This document shows, piece after piece, positions 37,243 through 45,689 of a stretch of 64,000 nt of DNA; position 1 is the first letter of the stretch; each line of letters opens with the position of its first letter. Origin of the DNA: Bacteroidia bacterium (GTDB taxonomy: Bacteria > Bacteroidota > Bacteroidia > 2-12-FULL-35-15); assembly GCA_030654175.1 (NCBI GenBank), contig JAURXZ010000030.1, forward strand, positions 496,001 to 560,000. The letters are read 5' to 3'. A model generated the notes under the pieces. It saw only the letters and a list, made by a program, of their open reading frames with translations, searched no databases and had not been told where the DNA came from. Made by a program: the position numbers and the translations under genes.

Positions 37243-38376
37243 TTAAGGAACTAACTGGCAATCATTTATAGTATATTCAATATCCAATTTATTTTTAACT
37301 AATTTATTGCTGTAAACAGTTCTTACAACATAAGAAAGAGGAACACCTGCTTTTAGATCAGCAGAATTTCCAAGTTGATTGGTTAATGAACTCAAACTAC
37401 CAGCGTTGATCGCAGAAAATGTACTTTGTGTTTCACCTCCAAGAGCAACCACTTTAACTGAAAGATCATCCAAAGAAGATAAATAACTTGCATCTATGTT
37501 ACCACTTACCGGTGCATTGCTGAAACTTACATTGATAGCAGATGAAATTTCCATTTTAGAAGAGCTTGATTCAATAAGCAAATAAAATACTCTTCCGTAG
37601 GTTACATCTGATACATAACAAGCAGGGTTACCTGCATTAACATATTTCGCAAGATCTAATGGTGTAACAGATGGGTCAAAGAAATCATCAAAAGAAGGAG
37701 GAATGTCATAACTCATTGTATAGAATGATTGTTTTAAAACAACCAAATAATGATTCAAAGTTGAGTTGTTAGAAAATGAAAGGTTCGCCATAACAGTTAC
37801 AGGAACTATTTCAACATTTAATCCTAATGCTAAAGCTAACTCTTCTTTTGTTTTTACATTTTCGTGCTGGAAAGTAAAACGAGCCGGCATTACCTCATTA
37901 TTATCATTCACGATATCGTTTAATGCTTGTGTGATCAAACTTTTCTTTACTTCATTCACATTTACATAAACTGAATTTGATCCATTGATAATATCAATTG
38001 ATACAGTTCCGCCTCCGCGTCTTACCGCGATAACATCAGGTGTAGCCTGATTTAAAGAAGCTCCTTGTAATAAACTTCCGGGATATACTACAGAAACGTT
38101 AGGATCGTAAAGTGGAAAATCCTGATTCCCCTGCATTACATTCCAGGTACTGTTAGTACAATTCCAGATCCCACTATCCACAGGAACAGAAGATGTAGAA
38201 ACGTTAGAAAGAATTTTTTGGTTACTAAATGCATCAAATTCACCACCTGAAGCCAAAACTGTTTCAAAAGAAACTCCGTCCTGAGGAGAAGTATCTTTCT
38301 TACAAGAATTTAAAGTAAACATGGCACCTGCAGCAACTAGAACACCGATAAACTTAAATTGTAATTGTTTTTTCAT
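37243..38376 (-). CDS. cholesterol-dependent-cytolysin-like (CDC-like) lipoprotein lacking domain 4
   Basis: The 377-residue product has a lipoprotein signal with Cys25 (T-L-N-S-C-K-K-D). The rest follows domains 1-3 of thiol-activated cytolysins in order: V-V-Y-P-G-S-L-L (96-103), K-Q-S-F-Y-T-M-S-Y-D (215-224; perfringolysin has K-Q-I-F-Y-T-V-S), V-T-Y-G-R-V-F-Y-L (258-266), V-V-A-L-G-G (309-314) and G-V-P-L-S-Y-V (344-350). It stops where domain 4, with the tryptophan-rich undecapeptide, would begin. This is the form of the CDC-like proteins known from some Bacteroidota, which form pores without cholesterol binding and may need a partner and proteolysis. No second CDC-like gene is in the window. 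It is preceded by a leader shared with the C10 proteases. Confidence 0.85.
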   Translation of the reverse strand: MKKQLQFKFIGVLVAAGAMFTLNSCKKDTSPQDGVSFETVLASGGEFDAFSNQKILSNVSTSSVPVDSGIWNCTNSTWNVMQGNQDFPLYDPNVSVVYPGSLLQGASLNQATPDVIAVRRGGGTVSIDIINGSNSVYVNVNEVKKSLITQALNDIVNDNNEVMPARFTFQHENVKTKEELALALGLNVEIVPVTVMANLSFSNNSTLNHYLVVLKQSFYTMSYDIPPSFDDFFDPSVTPLDLAKYVNAGNPACYVSDVTYGRVFYLLIESSSSKMEISSAINVSFSNAPVSGNIDASYLSSLDDLSVKVVALGGETQSTFSAINAGSLSSLTNQLGNSADLKAGVPLSYVVRTVYSNKLVKNKLDIEYTINDCQLVP

Positions 38377-38395
38377 TCGTTTCTTTTTAAGAAAT

Positions 38396-38527
38396 TTAGT
38401 TAAAATAAATTGAATTATTAATTTTACAAAGAGAGACTACGAAACTATTGTTAAGGCTTGATTGACTATCCGCTAAAGGTTGATGAGAGTTGTAACAAGT
38501 ATTGCTACGGAAGAGTACTTTGATCAT
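38396..38527 (-). CDS. possible 43-codon leader ORF before the CDC-like gene
   Basis: The frame begins M-I-K-V-L-F-R-S-N-T and ends 19 bases before the CDC-like start, so coupling or attenuation is possible. It occupies the same place in the leader as the frame starting at 7553. Evidence for translation is weak: the two peptides diverge at non-synonymous positions. Confidence 0.25.
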   Translation of the reverse strand: MIKVLFRSNTCYNSHQPLADSQSSLNNSFVVSLCKINNSIYFN

Positions 38528-38586
38528 TTTTAGCGGTTTAAGGAACAAATGATTTAACATTTATTCTTTCTAGGTTGAACACTAAC
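38479..38586 (-). ncRNA. conserved structured 5' leader element, copy B
   Basis: This element matches copy A at 7502-7615. Hairpin 1 (38543-38566) keeps the 9-bp stem GAATAAATG/CATTTGTTC with a 6-base loop. Hairpin 2 (38492-38508) has stem GTAGC/GTTAC with one G-U pair where copy A has A-U. In addition, CCGCTAAA (minus strand, about 38529-38536) can pair with TTTAGCGG (about 38470-38477) and enclose hairpin 2; this outer pairing is not seen in copy A. The element lies within a leader of about 215 bases. Confidence 0.65.
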
Positions 38587-38601
38587 TTATATTGAACGGC
38601 A

Positions 38602-38633
38602 CAAATGTACAACCCGATTTTTCAAAAAGCAAA
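38602..38633 (-). promoter_or_regulatory. promoter of the CDC-like gene
   Basis: On the minus strand TTTG (38630-38633), 20 bases, then TACATTTG (38602-38609). The same spacing and the same TTTGCTTTTT start occur at the C10 protease promoter (7629-7660). Confidence 0.75.
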
Positions 38634-38851
38634 TTTATTTTCAACTATTATGCAAGCATAAGATTTTCAACCACTTAAAAAAAATCGTTGATTATATAAC
38701 GAAACTACAGAATCGCATTGAAAGAAACTGCAAAAACAAATAATACATCCCCTTGCTTGTTTTTTCGAAATCGCCCCAATTCGTTTATTCGGCAGATTAT
38801 TCGTAAATTCGCAATCCGATTTTTAAAATGAAGATCGTTATAACAGGAAGA

Positions 38852-40642
38852 ATGGACAACATTAGAAATTTTTGCATTATTGCACATATCGATCACGGAA
38901 AAAGTACCCTTGCCGATCGTTTGCTTGAATATACCAACACTATCAATAAGCGTGATATGCAGGCTCAGGTCCTTGATGATATGGACCTGGAAAAAGAGCG
39001 TGGCATTACTATCAAGAGCCATGCTATTCAAATGGATTATGAATACCAGGGTAAAAAATATGTTTTAAATTTAATTGACACTCCCGGTCACGTTGATTTT
39101 TCATACGAAGTATCGCGCTCCATTGCTGCCTGTGAAGGCGCATTGCTGATCGTGGATGCTGCGCAGGGAATCCAGGCACAGACCATTTCTAATTTATACC
39201 TGGCTTTAGGCAATGACCTGGAAATTATCCCTATTTTAAATAAAATTGATCTTCCAAGCGCTGAACCCGAAGCTGTGAAAGACCAGATCGTAGAATTGCT
39301 GGGGTGTAAACGTGAAGAAATTATTGCTGCATCCGGCAAAACAGGACTTGGAGTATTTGACATCTTAGCTGCCATCATTGAACGAATTCCTGCTCCAAAA
39401 GGAGACCCTGAAAAGCCTTTGCAAGCGTTGATATTTGATTCGGTGTATAACTCATTCAGAGGGATCATTGCTTATTTTAAGATCCAAAATGGTAGCATTA
39501 AAAAAGGTGAAAAAGTAAAGTTTGTTGCCACCGGAAAAGAATACAATGCCGATGAAATAGGTGTTTTGCGATTAAAACAAGAGCCGCGCAACGAAATTAA
39601 AACGGGTGATGTTGGGTACATTATCTCAGGAATTAAAGATGCCCGTGAAGTTAAAGTTGGTGATACCATTACAAGTGTATCCCGCCCTTCTATTGCAGCT
39701 ATTAAAGGTTTTGAAGATGTAAAACCAATGGTATTTGCAGGTATTTACCCTGTTGATACTGATGATTTTGAAGACTTGCGTTATTCAATGGAAAAACTTC
39801 AACTGAACGATGCATCCTTAACATGGGAGCCGGAATCATCGGCTGCTCTTGGTTTTGGCTTTCGCTGCGGATTCTTAGGAATGTTGCACATGGAAATTAT
39901 CCAGGAGCGTTTGGAACGTGAGTTCAATATGACCGTGATCACTACCGTTCCCAACGTATCCTACCATGCGTATAGCACCAAGGATGAATTGATGATCGTG
40001 AACAATCCGGCTGACTTGCCTGATCCAAGCAAGCTCGACCGTGTGGAAGAGCCTTATATAAAGGCACAGATCATCACCAAGTCTGAATTTGTGGGCAATA
40101 TTATGACCTTATGTATTGGCAAACGCGGTAATTTAACAAACCAAGTATATTTAACTACCGACCGTGTAGAGCTTATGTTTGATATGCCTTTGGGCGAGAT
40201 CGTATTTGATTTTTACGATCGTTTAAAAACAATTTCTAAAGGATATGCTTCTTTCGATTATCAACCCTTGGATTATCGTCAGAGTTATTTGGTAAAGCTT
40301 GATATTCTTTTAAATGCAGAGCCTGTAGATGCATTGTCGTCACTTATTCACCGTGACAATGCTTATGAGTTTGGTAAAAAAATGTGTGAGAAATTAAAAG
40401 AATTGATCCCTCGTCAACAATTTGAGATCCCTATACAAGCGGCAATTGGCGCTAAAGTTATAGCACGCGAAACAATAAAAGCAATGCGTAAAGATGTTAC
40501 TGCTAAATGTTATGGTGGTGATATTTCCCGTAAACGTAAACTACTTGAAAAACAAAAAGAAGGTAAAAAACGTATGCGTTCTGTTGGTAATGTGGAGATC
40601 CCGCAAAGTGCATTCATGGCGGTGTTGAAGCTGAATGATTAG
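38852..40642 (+). CDS. lepA: elongation factor 4 (LepA) GTPase
   Basis: A translation-quality GTPase that acts on the ribosome. The start chosen is the ATG at 38852 ([18 protein letters not shown]), where LepA proteins normally begin, rather than 38828; the product is then 596 residues. The P-loop (A-H-I-D-H-G-K-S), D-T-P-G-H and N-K-I-D motifs are intact. The C-terminal LepA-specific domain ends with [15 protein letters not shown] and R-S-V-G-N-V-E-I-P. The gene is divergent from the CDC-like gene. Confidence 0.95.
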   Translation: MDNIRNFCIIAHIDHGKSTLADRLLEYTNTINKRDMQAQVLDDMDLEKERGITIKSHAIQMDYEYQGKKYVLNLIDTPGHVDFSYEVSRSIAACEGALLIVDAAQGIQAQTISNLYLALGNDLEIIPILNKIDLPSAEPEAVKDQIVELLGCKREEIIAASGKTGLGVFDILAAIIERIPAPKGDPEKPLQALIFDSVYNSFRGIIAYFKIQNGSIKKGEKVKFVATGKEYNADEIGVLRLKQEPRNEIKTGDVGYIISGIKDAREVKVGDTITSVSRPSIAAIKGFEDVKPMVFAGIYPVDTDDFEDLRYSMEKLQLNDASLTWEPESSAALGFGFRCGFLGMLHMEIIQERLEREFNMTVITTVPNVSYHAYSTKDELMIVNNPADLPDPSKLDRVEEPYIKAQIITKSEFVGNIMTLCIGKRGNLTNQVYLTTDRVELMFDMPLGEIVFDFYDRLKTISKGYASFDYQPLDYRQSYLVKLDILLNAEPVDALSSLIHRDNAYEFGKKMCEKLKELIPRQQFEIPIQAAIGAKVIARETIKAMRKDVTAKCYGGDISRKRKLLEKQKEGKKRMRSVGNVEIPQSAFMAVLKLND

Positions 40643-40710
40643 AATTTGGATTTAACTGAAATTTATTTTTAGTTAATTATTTTTATTCATCGAAAAAACG
40701 TAAACTTTTT

Positions 40711-40860
40711 TATTTGGGCGTTCCCTTTCTACCTCACCCCCTTCCCCTCTCCAAATGGAGAGGGGAAGGGGGTGAGGTAGAAAAGGCGGGCTTTACACTT
40801 CAATCTTTCCTTCCGCAAAATAGCGGAAGAAAAGGATTTACGCTACAATCCGTAACGCAA
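40711..40860. repeat. interspersed palindromic repeat, copy 1
   Basis: It begins TATTTGGGCGTTCCCTTTCT and ends CTACAATCCGTAACGCAA. The copy at 43611-43718 is the same element in opposite orientation. Copy 1 carries an extra 22-bp perfect palindrome (40731-40752 with 40757-40778, ACCTCACCCC...), replaced in copy 2 by a few A-rich bases. Both copies have a second hairpin (TTCCGC/GCGGAA). Both lie between convergent genes. It fills most of the 303-base gap between lepA and the next gene. Confidence 0.8.
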
Positions 40861-40945
40861 CATTACCCAATTTTTGAAGAAATAATTTCATCTGCGAAAA
40901 TCTGCAGGAAACAATTAACACTGTTTCACAACTAAGGAAAGACCA

Positions 40946-41389
40946 TTACTCAAAAACCGGGATCTGCTCTAAATACTGGTAGGCATTGTTTGTGTAATCC
41001 ATCAAACAACAAAAATGATGCATACCATTGGTTACTACCAGGTATTTCACTTTAAACACCATATTGTATCGAGCTATCTGGTCGAAAACATCCTGGTTAA
41101 TTTTCACTTCGGGTGCTTTGCATTCCACCATTAAATGCGGAGTCCCTTGTTTATCATACACCAACACATCCATCCGTTTTTGCAGCTGATTGTATTTTAA
41201 ACCAGCTTCCACGGCAATTAATGAGGCTGGGTAATTCTTTTCCTGGATCAAAAACTGTAAAAAATTCTGACGTACCCATTCCTCAGGTGTAAGCACCACA
41301 TATTTTTTTCGGATCGAATCAAAAATTTGTGTGCGTAACCCTTGCTGTTTAAGCTTAAACTGATAGGGAGGTAAATTTAATGTTTTCAT
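40946..41389 (-). CDS. stand-alone HsdR N-terminal-type PD-(D/E)XK nuclease-like protein
   Basis: The start was moved to the ATG at 41389 (M-K-T-L-N-L-P-P-Y), as in related short proteins; the product has 147 residues. The core has R-M-D-V-L-V-Y-D and M-V-E-C-K-A-P-E, the D and E-x-K of the PD-(D/E)XK fold, as in type I restriction enzyme R subunit N-terminal domains (PF13588). No helicase or restriction-modification genes are adjacent, so this is a common orphan form of unknown role rather than a restriction system. Confidence 0.75.
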   Translation of the reverse strand: MKTLNLPPYQFKLKQQGLRTQIFDSIRKKYVVLTPEEWVRQNFLQFLIQEKNYPASLIAVEAGLKYNQLQKRMDVLVYDKQGTPHLMVECKAPEVKINQDVFDQIARYNMVFKVKYLVVTNGMHHFCCLMDYTNNAYQYLEQIPVFE

Positions 41390-41555
41390 TTTTTTTTGAA
41401 TACCTATACCTTCGGTTAGGTTCAGTATCTTTTTTAACAAATATTTTGTAACAAGGTATCTTTTACACTACTAAATTACTAATTTCGCTTGGAGAAAATT
41501 TTCTCGAAAATAGCGAAAAGATTCGTTATTCGTAAATATTCCTAAACGTAAATAT

Positions 41556-42332
41556 ATGAAAAGTAAAGAAGATATAGTGGCAAACTGGTTACCCCGTTAT
41601 ACCGGCACGCCCTTAGAAGCATTCGGCAAATACATTCTGCTGACTAACTTTAACAAATATGTAAAAATGTTTGCCGACTGGAACGGTGTTAAAGTGGATG
41701 GTTTGGATATGCCTATGCCTAATGCAACAGCGAATGGTATTACCATTATTAATTTCAGCATGGGAAGTGCAAATGCCGCTACCATCATGGATCTTTTAAG
41801 CGCCATTGAACCAAAGGCCGTTTTATTTCTTGGTAAATGTGGTGGTCTGAAAAAGAAAAATGAATTAGGCGATTTGATACTCCCTATTGCAGCTATAAGG
41901 GGTGAAGGAACATCAAATGATTATTTTCCGCCTGAAGTGCCTGCGTTACCTGCATTTAATTTACAGAAAGCGATCTCAACAACTATTCGTAATCATAATT
42001 TGGATTATTGGACAGGCACTGTATATACTACCAACAGAAGAGTGTGGGAGCATGATGATGAATTTAAAGATTACCTGCGCAAGATCCGCGTAATGGGCAT
42101 TGATATGGAAACAGCAACGATATTTTCGACAGGTTTTTTCAATCAAATACCAACTGGAGCTTTACTTTTAGTGAGTGATCAGCCGATGATCTCGGAAGGT
42201 GTAAAAACGGTAGAAAGCGATAAAAAAGTCACTCAAAATTTTGTTGATGAACATTTAAGAATTGGTATCGATTCGTTAAATGAGCTTATTAACAACGGTT
42301 TAACGGTGAAACATTTGAGGTTTGAAGACTAA
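41556..42332 (+). CDS. amn: AMP nucleosidase
   Basis: The 258-residue product belongs to the short, Bacteroidota-type AMP nucleosidases of the PNP/MTAN fold. The G-K-C-G-G-L, G-E-G-T-S-N-D-Y and G-I-D-M-E-T-A motifs are present (the last binds ribose). It splits AMP into adenine and ribose 5-phosphate in the cytoplasm. It is a single gene between the nuclease-like gene and holA. Confidence 0.9.
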   Translation: MKSKEDIVANWLPRYTGTPLEAFGKYILLTNFNKYVKMFADWNGVKVDGLDMPMPNATANGITIINFSMGSANAATIMDLLSAIEPKAVLFLGKCGGLKKKNELGDLILPIAAIRGEGTSNDYFPPEVPALPAFNLQKAISTTIRNHNLDYWTGTVYTTNRRVWEHDDEFKDYLRKIRVMGIDMETATIFSTGFFNQIPTGALLLVSDQPMISEGVKTVESDKKVTQNFVDEHLRIGIDSLNELINNGLTVKHLRFED

Positions 42333-42549
42333 AAATTCAATTGAACAATTTATCAATTTTACAGTCGGCAATTTAGTAGTAGTAATTAAAAATAATTTAA
42401 CAGCTTTTGCAGTAGGCAATTTAGCAATTAAACAATAGGCAATATTATACCATCAGTTCAATCATTCGTAATCGGGATGATCATTTTTAACAAACACAGA
42501 TTCGTAATTTGTTAAAATTCTTAATTTGTAGTAAGTAATTCGCAGTGCA

Positions 42550-43599
42550 ATGGAGTTTAATGATATAATGTCCGAGTTAAAAAGAAAGATTTACCGTCCG
42601 GTTTATTTTTTGATGGGCGAGGAACCTTATTTTATTGATATGATCTCCGATTATATTGAACAAAATGTGCTGGATGAATCGGAAAAAGAATTTAATCAAA
42701 GTGTACTTTATGGTCGTGATATCACTGCCGCTGATGTAATTGGTGCTGCCAAGCGTTTCCCGATGATGAGCGAACACCAGGTGATCATTATCAAAGAAGC
42801 ACAAAACATAAAAGATCTGGTTGGAAAAGATAAAGATGCTGAAAAAGAAAAAATAAAAGAAAAAGCAAAACCTCCTTTTGAAGCGTATATAGAAAACCCT
42901 CAAAAATCAACCATCCTTGTTATCTGTTACAAATACAAAACCATTGATAAACGAACCAGTGCGGCAAAAGCTATTGATAAAAACGCTGTACTTTTCGACT
43001 CGAAAAAAATCTACGACAACAAGGTTCCTGATTGGATCAACAATTATTTAAAGGGGAAAGAATATACCGTAAGTCCTAAAGCAAGCGCTTTACTAACCGA
43101 ATATTTAGGAACCAACCTCAGCAAAGTATCCAATGAGTTGGATAAACTGATGATCAATCTTCCACCAAAATCTGAAATTTCTGTTGAACATATTCAAACA
43201 AATATTGGCATCAGTAAAGATTACAATGTGTTTGAATTACAAACCGCTATTGGAAAAAAAGAAGTTCTTAAAGCAAATCGAATCATTAATTTTTTTGCTT
43301 CCAATGAAAAAGAACATCCGATGGTGATGACGGTATCATCACTTTATGGATATTTCTGCAAGCTTTTAATTTATCAATTTTTAACTGATAAATCAAAAGG
43401 CAATGTCGCATCCGAACTTGGTGTACACCCCTTCTTTGTTGGTGATTATGAACGCGCGGCAAAAAACTTTTCGGCAGTTAAGTTAAAAGCAATTTTCAGT
43501 TATTTACGTGAATATGATCTCAAATCAAAAGGAGTTGATAGAGGCTCTGCTACTGAAGGTGAGTTGTTGAAAGAACTGGTGTTTAAGATTTTGCATTAA
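42550..43599 (+). CDS. holA: DNA polymerase III delta subunit
   Basis: The 349-residue product is of normal length. The N-terminal Y-F-L-M-G-E-E-P-Y-F-I-D motif is typical of HolA, followed by the AAA+-like core and the collar domain at the C-terminus (L-K-A-I-F-S-Y-L-R-E-Y-D-L-K-S-K-G). It opens the sliding clamp during loading in replication. A lysine/glutamate-rich stretch at about 95-115 is a local insertion. It is convergent with kynU. Confidence 0.9.
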   Translation: MEFNDIMSELKRKIYRPVYFLMGEEPYFIDMISDYIEQNVLDESEKEFNQSVLYGRDITAADVIGAAKRFPMMSEHQVIIIKEAQNIKDLVGKDKDAEKEKIKEKAKPPFEAYIENPQKSTILVICYKYKTIDKRTSAAKAIDKNAVLFDSKKIYDNKVPDWINNYLKGKEYTVSPKASALLTEYLGTNLSKVSNELDKLMINLPPKSEISVEHIQTNIGISKDYNVFELQTAIGKKEVLKANRIINFFASNEKEHPMVMTVSSLYGYFCKLLIYQFLTDKSKGNVASELGVHPFFVGDYERAAKNFSAVKLKAIFSYLREYDLKSKGVDRGSATEGELLKELVFKILH

Positions 43600-43610
43600 T
43601 ACAGGACTGT

Positions 43611-43718
43611 TTGCGTTAGGGATTGTAACGTAAATCCTTTCCTTCCGCTAATTAGCGGAAGGAAAGATTGAAGTGAAAAGCCCGCCACTTTTCTTTTAGA
43701 AAGGGGAACGCCCAAATA
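43611..43718. repeat. interspersed palindromic repeat, copy 2 (inverted)
   Basis: The reverse complement of this block matches 40711-40860 from TATTTGGGCGTTCCC to CCTAACGCAA, without the nested 22-bp palindrome. It has its own perfect hairpin TTTCCTTCCGC/GCGGAAGGAAA. It lies between the stops of holA and kynU and may act as a transcript end for both. Confidence 0.8.
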
Positions 43719-43762
43719 GATATTCAAACAGATTATCTTTATTTTATTGATCAAACTCCCAT

Positions 43763-45073
43763 TTATAATACACTCTTCAATATTTCTCCAAACCGAAACA
43801 CATCTTCAAAAGAATTGTAAAGAGGCACAGGTGCACATCGGATAACGTTTGGCTCTCTCCAATCAGCTATTACACCAGCTTCAGTAAGTTTATTGAACAG
43901 ATCTTTCCCCCGGCCGTGTGCTACAATTGAGATCTGGCAACCACGTTGTTTTTTATCACGAGGTGTAATTATTTCTAAAAATCCATCCTGATTCGTATCG
44001 CTTGTTTCTTGTTTCTTGCTTTTAGCTTCTTGTGTCTTATTTATCTCATCTATTACAAACTCTAAATAACCGGTCAACATTTCGGCCTTTATAACCAAAG
44101 CATCCATCCCTACTTCATCAAACATATCCACCGCAGCCCTATGAGCAGCCATTGATAAAACAGGAGCATTGCTCATTTGCCATGCTTCGGCTGTTGGCAT
44201 AGGAACAAAACCTTTTTCCATTTTAAAACGGGATGCTTTATCATGTCCCCACCAGCCGGCAAAACGGGCTGTATCGGGTTTATTCAAATTATTTTGATGA
44301 ATAAAAACACTGCCCACACTTCCAGGACCGGAGTTTAAATATTTATACGTACACCAACATGCAAAGTCAACATTCCAATCATGCAATTGTAATTTTAAAT
44401 TTCCGGCAGCATGTGCAAGATCAAAACCAACTATTGCTCCAGCCTTGTGTCCCGCTTCAGTAATGGCTTTCATATCAAAAACCTGACCGTTATAATAATT
44501 CACACCACCGATCATGATGAGTGCAATAGAATTTTTATTTTTTTCTATGGCTTCCAAAATATCTTCATGACGGATGCAATATTCTCCTTCGCGCGGTGCT
44601 ACTTCAATGATCGCATCTCCGGGATCATAGCCATGAAATTTCACTTGCGATTCCAAAGCATATTGGTCGGAAGGAAATGCTTTTGCTTCACATAAAATTT
44701 TGTAACGCTCTTTTGATGGACGATAAAAGCTTACCATTAATAAATGTAAATTCACAGTAAGTTGGTTCATCACCACAATTTCATCGGGCTTTGCACCAAC
44801 AATTTTTGCAACAGGTTCAGCAAACTGCTCATGATAGGAAAGCCACGGCTTACGTGCATGAAAGTGGCCTTCTACACCGAATGTAGCCCAATCTTCCAAT
44901 TCATTCAAAACGTAATCCTGCGTGGCTTTTGGTTGCAAGCCCAATGAATTACCAGTCAAATAAACTGCCTCGCGACCATGCATCATTGGAAAGTAAAACT
45001 TATTGCGATAAGCTTTTAGTGGATCAATTGTATCCTGTTGCTTTGCAAATTCAAGTGTGTTTTCGTATGTCAT
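43763..45073 (-). CDS. kynU: kynureninase with a low-complexity insertion
   Basis: A PLP enzyme of tryptophan breakdown that cleaves kynurenine to anthranilate and alanine. The 436-residue product has the PLP lysine in T-Y-K-Y-L-N-S-G-P-G, the kynureninase G-N-S-L-G-L-Q-P start motif and I-T-P-R-D-K-x-x-R-G-C-Q near the C-terminus. Residues about 344-364 form a hydrophilic run (K-T-Q-E-A-K-S-K-K-Q-E-T) not expected in the family. It is encoded by repetitive DNA at 43981-44043 and lies between a helix and the conserved strand, so the enzyme is probably still active. No other kynurenine-pathway gene is nearby. Confidence 0.9.
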   Translation of the reverse strand: MTYENTLEFAKQQDTIDPLKAYRNKFYFPMMHGREAVYLTGNSLGLQPKATQDYVLNELEDWATFGVEGHFHARKPWLSYHEQFAEPVAKIVGAKPDEIVVMNQLTVNLHLLMVSFYRPSKERYKILCEAKAFPSDQYALESQVKFHGYDPGDAIIEVAPREGEYCIRHEDILEAIEKNKNSIALIMIGGVNYYNGQVFDMKAITEAGHKAGAIVGFDLAHAAGNLKLQLHDWNVDFACWCTYKYLNSGPGSVGSVFIHQNNLNKPDTARFAGWWGHDKASRFKMEKGFVPMPTAEAWQMSNAPVLSMAAHRAAVDMFDEVGMDALVIKAEMLTGYLEFVIDEINKTQEAKSKKQETSDTNQDGFLEIITPRDKKQRGCQISIVAHGRGKDLFNKLTEAGVIADWREPNVIRCAPVPLYNSFEDVFRFGEILKSVL

Positions 45074-45092
45074 AATTATTTTTCTTGTAAAA

Positions 45093-45452
45093 TTATTTTA
45101 ATTCCATTAGCTCTTGTTTCGCTTTTCTCGTAAGGCCTGAAGCCACAAGGTTATAAGAATCTGTTATCCACTCGTGTAATAGTTTTATTGAAACAGAACC
45201 ATCAACAATAATCGTATTCCAATGTTTTTTGTTCATGTGATAGCCCGGTATCACGCAAGTATATTTCTCCCGTAGTTCAATTGCTTTTTCAGGATCGCAC
45301 TTTACATTAAATTGCAAAGGGCGCCCATCCATACCAGTAAGCAAAAAAGCTTTGCCCATTATCTTAAAGACTAATGTTTCAGGGCCAAAAGGCAAACTTT
45401 CTGTTACACCTTTTTTAGAAATGCAATATTCCCTTAGTTCTTCAATATTCAT
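45093..45452 (-). CDS. MmcQ/YjbR family protein
   Basis: The 119-residue product has the family pattern: N-terminal L-R-E-Y-C-I-S-K-K-G-V-T-E-S-L-P-F, then V-F-K-I-M-G-K-A-F, then a P-G-Y-H-M-N-K-K-H-W-N motif. The fold resembles a double-wing DNA-binding domain but the biological role is unsettled. It lies 19 bases upstream of kynU on the same strand and is probably co-transcribed. Confidence 0.85.
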   Translation of the reverse strand: MNIEELREYCISKKGVTESLPFGPETLVFKIMGKAFLLTGMDGRPLQFNVKCDPEKAIELREKYTCVIPGYHMNKKHWNTIIVDGSVSIKLLHEWITDSYNLVASGLTRKAKQELMELK

Positions 45453-45580
45453 CTTTTTTCGGCTATTAAAAAACTGATGTTTGTAAAGTAGAATTTTAAA
45501 TATACAAAACCATTTTTATGATCATTCTTTTCAAACTTCGCAAACTCTCCGATTCTATTAAAAAATTGATTTCAAAGATA

Positions 45581-45588
45581 TATATTTG
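45581..45588 (+). promoter_or_regulatory. -7 promoter box of hemL
   Basis: TATATTTG matches TAnnTTTG, about 100 bases before the hemL ATG. A clear -33 box is missing. Confidence 0.4.
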
Positions 45589-45689
45589 CAGTCAACAAAT
45601 TTGAATTATGAATTAAGCATGGCATAAATTTTACAAATTCGTAAAATGAATACCTTGATGATTCGGGTTCAAAAAACAAATTAAATACA

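Noticed and set aside
40714..40935. 73-codon frame after lepA
   Set aside because: Nearly all of it lies in the palindromic repeat; the G-E-G-G-E-V segment comes from the repeat palindrome.
40946..41440. Restriction-modification or other defence island
   Set aside because: No methyltransferase, specificity subunit or helicase is near the nuclease-like gene.
42333..42549. Short repeats GGCAATTTAG between amn and holA
   Set aside because: Only a few irregular, AT-rich partial copies; looks like decayed spacer.
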